Assembly (NCBI RefSeq): GCF_900625025.1
Contig: NZ_LR130579.1
Coordinates: 1-64,000, forward strand
DNA length: 64,000 bases
Reading direction: 5' to 3'
DNA from: Lachnoclostridium sp. Marseille-P6806
GTDB taxonomy: Bacteria > Bacillota > Clostridia > Lachnospirales > Lachnospiraceae
Below are positions 1 to 8,768 of this stretch, piece by piece. The translations under genes and the position numbers were made by a program. Position 1 is the first letter of the stretch. Every line of letters begins with the position of its first letter. The notes below the pieces were generated by a model, which ran no database searches, was not told the origin of the DNA, and was given only the letters and a program-made list of their open reading frames with translations.

Positions 1-127
1 ATGGCAGGGGGCTTTCACCCCTGATTTGAGATTCAAGTTCTCTGTGAACTTTTCTTATTACTAAGTGCATTCACATGGTGCTGTTCGCTATCGCTGTCAA
101 CGATAACTTATGCACAACGTTTCGCAC
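1..127 (-). mobile_element. 5' end of a probable group II intron
   Basis: Read on the minus strand, the helicase reading frame stops matching its family at position 127. The new sequence begins GTGCGAAACG, which fits the GUGYG start of group II introns, and it contains a GGGGTGAAAGCCCC stem typical of intron domain I near the window edge. The exon ends in AAAAACA, so the insertion splits the codon after the conserved lysine-asparagine that follows the helicase DESH box. The intron-encoded reverse transcriptase would lie to the left of the window and is not visible. An insertion sequence end is the alternative, but no terminal inverted repeat was seen. Confidence 0.5.
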
Positions 128-2630
128 TGTTTTTAAAATAATGGCTCTCGTCGATAAACACCCGGTCCACGCCCAGTTCTTCAAAGGTCACAAGTCTGTC
201 TTTTCGGCTCTGGTCGTTGAGCTTTGCCATTTTCACTTCCAGTTGTTTCTTGGTTCGCTCCAGCTGCTTGACGGTGTAGCGCTCCGCTTTGGCGCGCCTG
301 GCTTCGTCGATGCCGTCCAGGATCTCATCGATCTGGCGCTGGATCAGGATCTCCTGGCGCGCGGCGGACATAGGGATCTTTTCAAACTGGCTGTGGCCGA
401 TAATCACTGCGTCATAATCCCCGGTCGCGATCCTCGCGCAAAATTTCTTACGGTTCTTGGTCTCAAAGTCCTTTTTGGTGGCAACGAGGATGTTGGCCGA
501 CGGATAGAGTTGCAGCCACTCGCCGGACCACTGCTCCGTGAGGTGGTTGGGCGCCACAATAAGGGATTTCGTGCACAGCCCCAGACGCTTTGATTCCATC
601 GCCGCCGCGACCATCTCGTAGGTCTTCCCTGCTCCCACTTCGTGAGCCAGCAGGGTATTCCCGCCGTACATGATGTGGGCGATGGCGTTGATCTGATGCT
701 TTCGAAGCGTGATCTCCGGGTTCATCCCAGAGAAGCGGATGTGCTGCCCGTCGTATTCCCGCGGACGGATAGAGTTAAAGGTCTTGTTGTAAATGCAGCA
801 CAGCTGCTCACGCCGGTCAATGTCCTTCCAGATCCACTCGGCAAACTGTGTCTTGATCAGCTCCTGCCGGTCCTTGGCGATGGCCGTTTCCTTTTTATTC
901 AGCACCGCTTTCTTATTTCCGCTCTCATCATAAAGATGGTCAAAGACGCGTACATCCTTCTGATTTAAGGTCTGCTCCAGGATGTGATAGGCGCTGATCC
1001 GTTTGGTGCCGTAGGTGGTAAAGCTCTTGACGTTGCTGCTGTCGGCATTCTTGTTGGTGATGTTCCACTCGCCGGTAGCTTTGGAGTGGAGTACGTGGAT
1101 GCGATCCCTGCCATAATAGCCGGTTCCCAGAAGCTCATACATGAACTGCTCGTAGACTTCTATGGGTATCCAGTTGACGCCAATGCGCACACCAATCTCG
1201 CCTGCGGTCAGGTCCACCGGCTGCACGGCCTCCAGCGCCGTGATATTTCCCTGTACCTGTTCAGTCAGATCCGGCCTTGCCTCGGCCAGCGCCTTTACCA
1301 TGCGGAGCTTTTTGCGCACGTTCCCGGACAAATACTCATCCGCCGTCACAAAGGAGAAGCGTTCAAGGTCTATAAATGCCCTGGAAATATCCGCCGCTTC
1401 CTCCGCGCACCGGATGTCCCGGAAGATCACGCCGGAAAGCTCGGCTTCCAGCTCCGCCCCGGTCTTGCCGGAGAGCTCCGCCATATATGCCATATCCACC
1501 CGCGCCTTTTCCGAGATGGAAACGGCAAGGGCTTCACTGGCGGTGTCCACCGTCGTCACCGGCACATGGGGCCGGATGGTGCGCTTGGTGAACATGTCCG
1601 CCTTGCGCTTGAAGCCTCCTTCCTCGTCCAGCACCTCCAGAGAACACAGCAGGCAGTAGCTGGCGTCCTCCCCGAAGGCAAGGCTGTTACCCCGGCTGGT
1701 GATCCTGTCGTATTTGGCGGTGTAGTCGTCGTAGAGACGATTTAATTTCCCCTGTTCGGCCCGGATGTCCGCCTCCGGATAGTCCTCGGTCTGGAGCTCA
1801 ATGAGCCGCCGCACACGGTCCCGGATGGCGATCATGCCCCGGATGCGGTTTTCCGCCGTGACAGAAACGGATACCGGGTACATGCGGGAGTTTTCCCGGA
1901 AATACAACTCGCCGTCCGTAATGCTGTAACTGAAATTGCGTACTGTGGGATCGGCTGGGATGGAACGGTCTTCCTCGTCCTCCTCCAGCTCCTCCACCTC
2001 ATAGGCGGTGATCTCCGCATGGAGGCCCGTGATGGCGTCCCGCAGCTGCTCGGCCAGGTCGCCGTCCTCATGGGCTTTGCAGGCGCTTTCTTCTCCAAAG
2101 CGGCCTGTCTGCATGACCATGTTGCCCAACACCATTTCTGGGTGCTGCACGAAATAGGCGTTCATCCGGATGCCGTTTTCATCCGTGTCCAGATGTACCC
2201 AGTCCGGCTCAATATCCGTCATGCGGTCCCGCTTCTGCAAAAACAGGATGTCACTGGTGACTTCCGTCCCGGCGTTCTGCTTAAAGGCGTTATCCGGCAG
2301 GCGGATGGCCCCGATCAGATCGGCACGCTGGGCCAGGTATTTGCGGACGGCGGAGTTTTCCTTGTCCATTGTCCCTTTGCTGGTGATAAAAGCAATGATG
2401 CCGCCTGGACGCACCTTATCTAAGGTCTTGCCGAAAAAGTAATCATGGATCAGCCAGTGGTGCTTGTCGTATTTCTTGTCCAGCACCTTGAAGTCACCGA
2501 AAGGCACGTTGCCCACGGCCACATCAAAGAAGCTGTCCGGCATCTGAACCTTTTCAAAGCCGTTCACGGCGATCGGACTGTTCTGATAAAGCTGCTGGGC
2601 GATCCGCCCTGATATACTGTCGATCTCCAC
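108..2630 (-). pseudogene. Middle part of giant ICE methylase/SNF2 helicase, interrupted on both sides
   Basis: This frame continues the 2634-6623 gene after an in-frame TAA. It carries the rest of an N6-adenine DNA methylase domain, with GNVPFGDF in place of the NPPF/NPPY catalytic motif. A linker follows, then the first half of a superfamily 2 helicase with Walker A AHEVGAGKTY and the DESH box in FIDESHYFKN. Family members continue several hundred residues further, but here homology ends at about position 128, where intron-like sequence begins, and the frame runs into a stop at 108. Such proteins are carried by conjugative elements of gut Firmicutes and are thought to protect or process element DNA. 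If the intron splices, only the nonsense codon would block synthesis. The GTG at 2630 has no convincing ribosome binding site, so independent translation is unlikely. Confidence 0.75.
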
Positions 2631-2633
2631 GCC

Positions 2634-5600
2634 TTAGGTACGGCGTGCCGACATGCCTTCCGGCAGCATCCCGATGAAGTTTCCGACACCGCAGGCGGGC
2701 TCTAAAATGTTGCCGCCCTGAAAGCCCATCTGGGAGAGGGCGTCGTATATGGCTTTGATAATGACCGGAGAGGTATAAAAGGCGGTCAGGGAGCTGGCTC
2801 TGGCGGCAGCGTATTCTTCCTCGGTCAGCAGGCGTTTCAGTTCCGGATATTTGCTGTGGCGCTCATCAAAGCAATCGGACAGACCGCCCCAGCCCGCGTA
2901 GCGGGATAAGATTTCCTGTTCCTTTGGTGTGGCCAGCCGCTCCTCGGCTTCAATCTGCTGTAAGGTGCGGATGGCGGCGACATTGGCACTGTATTTTTCC
3001 GTGGGAGTGCCGTAGCCCAGTTCCGGGTCAGTGATGTGGAAGTCGTGTCTTTCTTCGGCTGGTATCTCCGGGTGCAGCATGGCAAAGGTCACACGCTCCC
3101 GGCGAGGTTTCGGCGGCGTAAGGGTGGCCACCGGTGCTGCCTCTCGTGTCGGCTTCGGAGCACTTTGCTCTATTCCAGATAGTTCCGGTTGCCTGTTAGA
3201 AAATGCTTCCTCCGCATCTGCAACCATAGCGTCGAAATCCAGGCTGGCAAGGTACTCGTTCAGCTCGGCAAAACCTTGGCACTCATTGGTATAGACCGGT
3301 TCCCCGTCCACGGCATAGATCAGGCGGAAATTCACAAGATCAGCGTAAACCTCAATTAGATGTTCACCGTCGCTGGTACTGGAAAGGGCCAGGTCCACAT
3401 GGGAAAGGTCGGCAAAGTCCGCATCACTTTCAAAGGTCTCCTGGCAGTAGGCATTGATCAGCCAGATGGCCTTCTCCAAGTCAGTCTGCTTCGTTTTTTC
3501 CTGCTGGACCTCCCGCGTCTGTGGCGGGGTCGGAGCCGACTCATTCTTTTCCCCGAACAGGGAATAGGTGCCATCCCGGTAGGAGACAAAGGCGAATAAA
3601 GCGTCCTGCCGGTCCTGATAATACCGGTCGTCTGGAGTGCTACTGTCCGCTGCGGAGACCAGCATCGGATAGATTGCTTCTACCTTTACCGGATCGGTGA
3701 GCTGTGCTTGGATTTCCCGGGCCGCTTCCCAATAATCGCTGATCGGGTTGCCGCTGAACGGACGGGGGTGCTCCTCCGGAAGATCATAAAAAGCGCGGAG
3801 GATAATGGTCGAAAGTACCCGCCGCTCATAATCCGGCATGGCAGCCCGGTCTTCCTCGGACAGAAAACTGCCGCTCTCAATCAAGCTTGCAATACGCTGC
3901 GCGGCCTTGTTCCAGCTCCAGTCCAGCTTGGCATAGGGCGCTGTGATGCTGCCGTGGCTAAAGGAAAGGCCCTTGCTGCCATAGGTGATGTTGTCGTTGC
4001 CGCCATGCTGACCGCTGTCGCCGTGATAGTTCGCCAGATATTTTGCCCGCTCGTTCATATCCGGGTGTTCCAGATAAAAGGAGTAAACGCCCAGCCTGTA
4101 ATGGGAATTGCCGCCCCGTAAGAGCCCGTCGATCTCGTCCAAGGAGATAAAGAAGCGCCGCTGGGGATCGTAATCCTCGGCGGCGGTAAAGCGGACTGGC
4201 TCACGCTGCAGGTCGGTCAGCCGTTCCAGTATTCGTTTCGGGCGGTGAAAGTGGAAACGCAGAAGATCGCGGTTTCCCTCGTAAGCGGAGATGAAGTCCT
4301 GTAACTCCTCCACAAGCACCTGCAAAGTCTCCGGCTGTTTCAGCAGCTCCTTGATCTGTGCCGTCTGCTCCAGAAAACCGCCGCCTGACGTATAGATACC
4401 GTTGATTTGCGAAAGCAAGGCCTGTTCCCGTGCTTCCTCCGCAAAGTCCTGACGGAGATACCAAAGGCTGTTTGCCACCTCCTGATATTCATAGTCTGTT
4501 ACCCGGTCAAGTTCTGCCTGAGGCATGTAGCGTCCGGCGTCCAACAGTTCCCGGATACGCTTAGCCGCGTCTTCCCAGGAGATCAGCATGGAGGCATTTC
4601 CCTGTGTGCTGTCCCCGGAGGAGAGGCGAATTCCCTCGGTGTTGTACCAGATGGCATACGGACGGTCATTCAAGTAAAAGCCAGCGCCGTTCTCTCCGTA
4701 ATGCTCCATGAGAAAACGGGCGTTCTCCGCAAGGGGCTTGTTCTTCATGAAGTGGGCGCGGATGATCAGGCGGCTGTTACGGTCGTTGGCTCCGATACAA
4801 AGAGCCTCATCGATCACCTGCTGGGGATAGCGGAGCCCATAGGCTACGGGTTCTGCCGGTGCCATCTGCTCCGGTGCGGTAAATTCTGCGAAATCAAAGA
4901 GGGACAGCTGCCGGGTCTCTTGTGTTTTCAGCCCCTTGCTGTCCCTGTTCAGGTGATAGTCGCCTTTGTCGATGATCTGGGCGGTCCAATCTGCCACGAT
5001 CTGCCAGGAAAAGACGCTTTCCCTGCTGCGGGATAGATAAGAGCCCTCCCAAATAAGAAGGCCGTTCTCCTGTGCTTTATAGCCCACACGCCTGCGGGAT
5101 GCTCCCACAAGCAGCGCCGTATAGCGGTCCGGATAGGCGCTTTTCAGATACTCTGTCCGTTCCTCGGTATCGGGGTGTGCAGCAAAATACATCTCGATCT
5201 GCGCCTTCTTGTATTTCAGGTCGTCATCCGAGTTGGCAAGGATGGCGAAGATCAGCTCCTCATCCAAAAACGCGGGAAGCCGCGTCGTCGCAAAGTCCGC
5301 ACCGCTCGCAACGGAATCCACATCGGATTCCCTTTCTCGCTCCGCTCCCTTGCTTCTCCTTTCCCCAAAAAGCATTTGCTTTTTGGGGGCCCCAGTTCCC
5401 GCGTTTTCCTCCGGTGTTTCTTCGTTTAGCTGTAGATCAGCTCCATCAGCACGGTCTCCTCCGCGGCCTGCCGGATGCTGTTCATCAGCCCCACCCACTT
5501 CATCTGGTTGGCGGCCTTCAGCTGCTCCGTCACGCCCTCGGCTTTCGCCAGCTGCTCCGTGATCTGCTCCACCCGGCTCCTGGCTGTCTGCTCGATCTCC

Positions 5601-6623
5601 AGCAGGTGCTCCGTCAGCCTGCCGCTGGTCAGCAGGTTGGTAAACATCACCCTGCGGTGTTCCTGCAGGAACCTCCTGCGCAGCAGGCCGTATTTCCCAA
5701 TCGTCACCTCTATCTCCTGCGGGGGAAGCAGGTTCGGTATCCGGTAGCCGTCCTGCATTCTGTATGTGATCCCGTTCATGTGCCTCGCTCCTTTCCTGTA
5801 TATTGGTCTTGCTTTCGCTTATAGGATAAGCGTCCTCCGGAAGCTTCGCCACTGTGCGATTCAAACTTGTCTGCCGCTCCAGCGACGTAACGGTGCGGGC
5901 GATCTCCGAAAGACACATCTGTCCGATGTCGCCGGTGGCTACACCCAGGGCATTTAAGACTTGTGAGGTATTGAAATCAATCACACCCCGGAAATCATCA
6001 TCGGTAAAGTACAAAGCTGGATCAATATCGCACCGGAAAAGGAGCATATAGCCTACGCTGTTTCGGACAAGATCGCGGTAAATCACTTCCAGGTTGAAAT
6101 CGTCCAGTTCTTCCAGCAGGCTGTTTTCCTTGTAGTATTTCAGTTCTGAGAGATAATCCGGAAGATTGTCCTCTACGACGTTCCTGGCTGCGGATAGCAG
6201 GGCTTCGGCAAAGCCGCTCTTATCCGTCAGCTCCCCAAAGTTGTTTTCCAGTGCCTCCGTGATCTCCGCTTCATGTTCTGGACGCATCTGCCAGAGCGGG
6301 ACCCGCCTGGCAAACCGTCCCGGATGGGTGTCAGAGATGTCAAAGTAGTATTTCAGCCGCGACCGTCCGAGAGCGTTCCGGTCAAAGACCGCGATTCCCG
6401 TCGCGCCGCGGTTGACCCAGCGCCCAAACTGCCTGTTCCATCGCTCGATCTCCAGTACAGCAGTGGCATCCGGACGCTGGGCGAAAAGCAGGAGCTGTTC
6501 ATCAAAGGGAAGCTTATAGTTCCGGCAGGCGGTCGAAAGAAATCTTTGCCATTCCTGCGGAGCGGTCACTGCTTCCTGCATACGCTGATACAGCTCCGTA
6601 ATCAGCTCATACCTTCTTGCCAT
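2634..6623 (-). CDS. N-terminal part of giant ICE protein (DNA methylase-helicase), ends at premature TAA
   Basis: The 1,329-codon frame starts at ATG 6623 behind AAGGAGG at 8 nt spacing. The N-terminal third has the usual start of the large conjugative-element proteins, with repeated tyrosine- and tryptophan-rich modules of unknown role. A charged, disordered Gly/Asp/Arg-rich linker lies at about residues 280-410, and methylase motif I (NILEPACGVGNF) sits at the C-terminal end. The frame stops a few residues later at TAA 2636-2634, where relatives have a tyrosine codon in a leucine-tyrosine-glycine context; the homologous frame resumes directly afterwards. The gene is therefore most likely broken by one base change, unless this is a sequence error. 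It is the first gene of a minus-strand conjugation module whose remainder lies beyond the left edge. The disordered linker is encoded by the same DNA as tnpV in another frame. Confidence 0.8.
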   Translation of the reverse strand: MARRYELITELYQRMQEAVTAPQEWQRFLSTACRNYKLPFDEQLLLFAQRPDATAVLEIERWNRQFGRWVNRGATGIAVFDRNALGRSRLKYYFDISDTHPGRFARRVPLWQMRPEHEAEITEALENNFGELTDKSGFAEALLSAARNVVEDNLPDYLSELKYYKENSLLEELDDFNLEVIYRDLVRNSVGYMLLFRCDIDPALYFTDDDFRGVIDFNTSQVLNALGVATGDIGQMCLSEIARTVTSLERQTSLNRTVAKLPEDAYPISESKTNIQERSEAHERDHIQNAGRLPDTEPASPAGDRGDDWEIRPAAQEVPAGTPQGDVYQPADQRQADGAPAGDRADSQEPGGADHGAAGESRGRDGAAEGRQPDEVGGADEQHPAGRGGDRADGADLQLNEETPEENAGTGAPKKQMLFGERRSKGAERERESDVDSVASGADFATTRLPAFLDEELIFAILANSDDDLKYKKAQIEMYFAAHPDTEERTEYLKSAYPDRYTALLVGASRRRVGYKAQENGLLIWEGSYLSRSRESVFSWQIVADWTAQIIDKGDYHLNRDSKGLKTQETRQLSLFDFAEFTAPEQMAPAEPVAYGLRYPQQVIDEALCIGANDRNSRLIIRAHFMKNKPLAENARFLMEHYGENGAGFYLNDRPYAIWYNTEGIRLSSGDSTQGNASMLISWEDAAKRIRELLDAGRYMPQAELDRVTDYEYQEVANSLWYLRQDFAEEAREQALLSQINGIYTSGGGFLEQTAQIKELLKQPETLQVLVEELQDFISAYEGNRDLLRFHFHRPKRILERLTDLQREPVRFTAAEDYDPQRRFFISLDEIDGLLRGGNSHYRLGVYSFYLEHPDMNERAKYLANYHGDSGQHGGNDNITYGSKGLSFSHGSITAPYAKLDWSWNKAAQRIASLIESGSFLSEEDRAAMPDYERRVLSTIILRAFYDLPEEHPRPFSGNPISDYWEAAREIQAQLTDPVKVEAIYPMLVSAADSSTPDDRYYQDRQDALFAFVSYRDGTYSLFGEKNESAPTPPQTREVQQEKTKQTDLEKAIWLINAYCQETFESDADFADLSHVDLALSSTSDGEHLIEVYADLVNFRLIYAVDGEPVYTNECQGFAELNEYLASLDFDAMVADAEEAFSNRQPELSGIEQSAPKPTREAAPVATLTPPKPRRERVTFAMLHPEIPAEERHDFHITDPELGYGTPTEKYSANVAAIRTLQQIEAEERLATPKEQEILSRYAGWGGLSDCFDERHSKYPELKRLLTEEEYAAARASSLTAFYTSPVIIKAIYDALSQMGFQGGNILEPACGVGNFIGMLPEGMSARRT
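5426..5779 (-). CDS. tnpV: TnpV family transposon-encoded protein, nested in another frame
   Basis: The 117-residue protein has the full TnpV pattern: an N-terminal ITYRMQDGYRIPNL strand region, then IGKYGLLRRRFLQEHR, then a helical segment with EGVTEQLKAANQMKWV, and the closing MNSIRQAAEETVLMELIYS. It lies wholly inside the 2634-6623 gene on the same strand in a different frame. The start is supported by AAAGGAG 8 nt upstream. TnpV is a small protein found with many Firmicute transposons; its function is unknown to me. The host frame across this stretch encodes only a low-complexity Gly/Asp/Arg/Ala linker, as expected when one frame is constrained and the other tolerates anything. Confidence 0.8.
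   Translation of the reverse strand: MNGITYRMQDGYRIPNLLPPQEIEVTIGKYGLLRRRFLQEHRRVMFTNLLTSGRLTEHLLEIEQTARSRVEQITEQLAKAEGVTEQLKAANQMKWVGLMNSIRQAAEETVLMELIYS
5788..5794 (-). promoter_or_regulatory. Internal ribosome binding site for nested tnpV
   Basis: AAAGGAG on the minus strand lies 8 nt before the tnpV ATG (5779) and inside the coding frame of the giant ICE gene. This near-consensus site, at good spacing, is the main reason for accepting tnpV as translated rather than as a chance frame. Confidence 0.7.
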
Positions 6624-6638
6624 CGCTTACGCCTCCTT

Positions 6639-7184
6639 CTACCTTTGCAATTCCGTGCTCTGCCGCTGCCAGGGAAGAGAAAGCCCGTAGACTCTGGCAA
6701 TGTCATCGCCCAGCCTGCGGGTCACTCTTGTGTTATCGGCGCGGGTCGCCGTTCCGTCATACAGTTTCTCTTTCAACAGGTCGATCTGGGAATCACTTAT
6801 GCCATCTTTATAGGCACGGTAGAGATAGTGGTTGGTGCCGTCGTGATGAATGGCGTCGCATCGCAGGTCGCCCAGCTGATCTACGTACCAGGTGCTGTAA
6901 TCCGTATCGGCGTACAGGCAGTCCCGGATGTTCCCACTCTCGATCTCCTTGTATCCGCTGTGGCGGCCATCCCATAATCCCAGATCTCCGATCACTAAAA
7001 TCGGGCGGTCCAACTGGATGTTGAGGTTCATGCGCTCATCTTCCAGGTAGTCATTGTTGATTTCATACATCAGGGAGATGCGCTCATCCTCGGACAAATC
7101 CGGATATTGCTCCTCCAGGTCATCCTTCCAGTCGTCATAGTCCAGAAAGTAATTGCTCCAGATGATATGCTTTTCTTTCTTCAT
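6639..7184 (-). CDS. Conserved ICE protein of unknown function
   Basis: The 181-residue protein is acidic, rich in aromatic residues, Asp and Tyr, and has no signal peptide or membrane segment. It opens MKKEKHIIWSNYFLDYDDW and has a central hydrophobic strand (PILVIGDLGLWDG). I recognise it as a protein regularly found just before the giant methylase/helicase gene of such elements but know no function. The start at 7184 has only a weak G-rich site (GGGGTAAG) upstream. The preceding frame overlaps its first 50 nt, which suggests translational coupling. Its stop lies 15 nt before the next start. Confidence 0.7.
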   Translation of the reverse strand: MKKEKHIIWSNYFLDYDDWKDDLEEQYPDLSEDERISLMYEINNDYLEDERMNLNIQLDRPILVIGDLGLWDGRHSGYKEIESGNIRDCLYADTDYSTWYVDQLGDLRCDAIHHDGTNHYLYRAYKDGISDSQIDLLKEKLYDGTATRADNTRVTRRLGDDIARVYGLSLPWQRQSTELQR

Positions 7185-7461
7185 CGCATCTTACCCCGTT
7201 TCCTCTTTGCCCTCGTTTTCCTTCTTTTGCCATTGCCTCCGAAATCTCTGAGAGAATACGCGCACCCACCACCTTTTTATGGTCGCCATAAGCTTCATCC
7301 AGTGCCTTGTTCTGAACAGCCAGAACCGTCCGGATATTGGGCACCGTGATCCCCGGTATCTCCACCATTTCCTCCGGTGTGATATCCAGAAGCTGACTTG
7401 GCTGATATCCGGCTTCTGCAAAGATACGTAGAAGCCGCTCTTCAAACCGTTCCCGTTTCAT
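7135..7461 (-). CDS. Conserved small ICE protein of unknown function
   Basis: The 108-residue protein starts MKRERFEERLLRIFAEAGY behind AAGGAG at 10 nt. It contains a PSQLLDITPEEMVEIPGITVPNI segment resembling the helix-hairpin-helix-like fold of small DNA-associated proteins, though no catalytic motif is visible. The last 50 nt overlap the next gene in another frame; the basic C-terminal tail encoded there may not be conserved. It belongs to the same minus-strand ICE operon. Confidence 0.65.
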   Translation of the reverse strand: MKRERFEERLLRIFAEAGYQPSQLLDITPEEMVEIPGITVPNIRTVLAVQNKALDEAYGDHKKVVGARILSEISEAMAKEGKRGQRGNGVRCDEERKAYHLEQLLSGL

Positions 7462-7528
7462 TTGTGGAAATCTCCTTCCTCATATTTTTCTATGTACAGG
7501 GCAGCCAAACATGCCGCCCTGTGGAAGA

Positions 7529-7618
7529 TTACTTGCGTCTGCCTTTGATTTTCAGAAATGCCAGCACGCCGATAATCACAGCAACAAGCGCGATTCCGAT
7601 TATGGTTTTCGCATTCAT
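7529..7618 (-). CDS. 29-residue single-span membrane peptide
   Basis: The frame encodes MNAKTIIGIALVAVIIGVLA followed by FLKIKGRRK and a TAA stop: one hydrophobic helix at about residues 5-22 and a strongly basic cytoplasmic tail. A near-perfect ribosome binding site, GGAAAGGAGGCGATCAGG, precedes the ATG. It lies between a terminator after parB and the 108-residue gene, so it would start a new transcript. The family is not known to me. The short hydrophobic shape would fit a small membrane regulator or a type I toxin, but nothing in the sequence decides between these. Confidence 0.6.
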   Translation of the reverse strand: MNAKTIIGIALVAVIIGVLAFLKIKGRRK

Positions 7619-7675
7619 CCTGATCGCCTCCTTTCCGTGAGATTTCTTTGGCTCTGCCAATATCGCTTACCTGCT

Positions 7676-7716
7676 GAAAAAGAAAATCCTCCGTGCCGGA
7701 ACTCTCCGGCAGGAGG
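7676..7716 (-). terminator. Rho-independent terminator after parB
   Basis: On the minus strand the stem formed by CCTCCTGCCGGA and TCCGGCACGGAGG encloses a short loop and is followed by ATTTTCTTTTTC. It would end the parA-parB transcript before the 29-residue peptide. Confidence 0.65.
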
Positions 7717-7835
7717 CATGGATCATATTTCTTTTTTCAGCTGGTACAGCTGGTAACAGGGGGTGAGGTGTGGAGAGGGGGAATGAAACACAAACGGTCT
7801 CCCATAGCAGGGAATACGTCCCCCTTGGCGGAGAG

Positions 7836-8768
7836 TTACCGTTCCATATCCCTCTGACGCTTACGATAAAGTTCCAGTGCCTTGACGATGGTATCTTCAA
7901 TCTTTTGTACGGGCGTCCCCGGTGCAAAAAATTTGCTGATACGCTCTTTTGGGATCTTTACCTGTTCTTTCTGGTTTGGTTTTTCTTCCTGTATGATGGA
8001 CAGAATCACATCTCCGTTCAGCTTTCCCTCCTCCGAAAATCTCCGCAATTTGATCGCCTGAGCATAAGAGGGCGTGCAGTCCTCCATTTCCATTGTTTCT
8101 TGTAAAGCCATCTGTTCGCTTTCGGACAGGTAGGACAACTCCACGGCAGGGCGCATGGCAATCTTGCCCTCATCCACCATGTCCAACAGCGGAGGGATAA
8201 GGTTTGTCAGACGAATGTAACGTTGAATTTGTGTATTGCTATCCGGCGAATTATCTGCAAGTATCTCTCTTGATGTTAATCCCGACTTCTGTCCCACTGG
8301 GACAGAAGTTAAGTCTGTACGTTCTCCTTGTTGCCGTTTCATCGCCTCCAGTTTCATTTTGTAGGCAAAGGCTTTTTCCGATGGCAGTATCTTTTCCCGC
8401 TGCAGGTTGCTGTCAATCATCAGAAGAATGGCTTCGTCACCGGTAAGATCTCGCACAAGACAGGGAAGCTCCGTTTGCTGTGCCAGCTCTGCCGCCAGCT
8501 TGCGCCGGTGCCCGGCAACCATCTCATAGCCGCCCTCCGGCTTTGGACGTACCATAGCGGGAACCAGCACCCCATACTGTTTCACGCTCTCTGTCATCTC
8601 CTGCATGGCTTCGTCCATCCGCACCTTAAAGGGGTGGTTTGGAAAGTCGCTGATCTCGGAGATGGGAATCTTCTTTACCGTTTCCCGTTTTGCCTCATCC
8701 CGTTCCGCCTGCGTGGTAAACAGTTCATCGACCGAGGTCAGAAGATCGGCTGCGCTCTTTTTCTCCAA
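7836..8768 (-). CDS. parB: ParB/Spo0J-family partition protein
   Basis: The 310-residue protein has the ParB N-terminal nuclease-like fold, with a conserved NHPFKVR box and GHRRKLAAELAQ (the CTPase C motif region) at about residues 50-100. A helix-turn-helix segment for parS binding follows (LTSREILADNS, then IQRYIRLTNLIPPLLDMVDEGKI), and the C-terminal region is basic and coiled. It would load at parS sites and work with the adjacent ParA to partition or stabilise the element. The start overlaps the parA 3' end by 44 nt, consistent with co-translation. parS was not located in the window. Confidence 0.93.
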   Translation of the reverse strand: MEKKSAADLLTSVDELFTTQAERDEAKRETVKKIPISEISDFPNHPFKVRMDEAMQEMTESVKQYGVLVPAMVRPKPEGGYEMVAGHRRKLAAELAQQTELPCLVRDLTGDEAILLMIDSNLQREKILPSEKAFAYKMKLEAMKRQQGERTDLTSVPVGQKSGLTSREILADNSPDSNTQIQRYIRLTNLIPPLLDMVDEGKIAMRPAVELSYLSESEQMALQETMEMEDCTPSYAQAIKLRRFSEEGKLNGDVILSIIQEEKPNQKEQVKIPKERISKFFAPGTPVQKIEDTIVKALELYRKRQRDMER

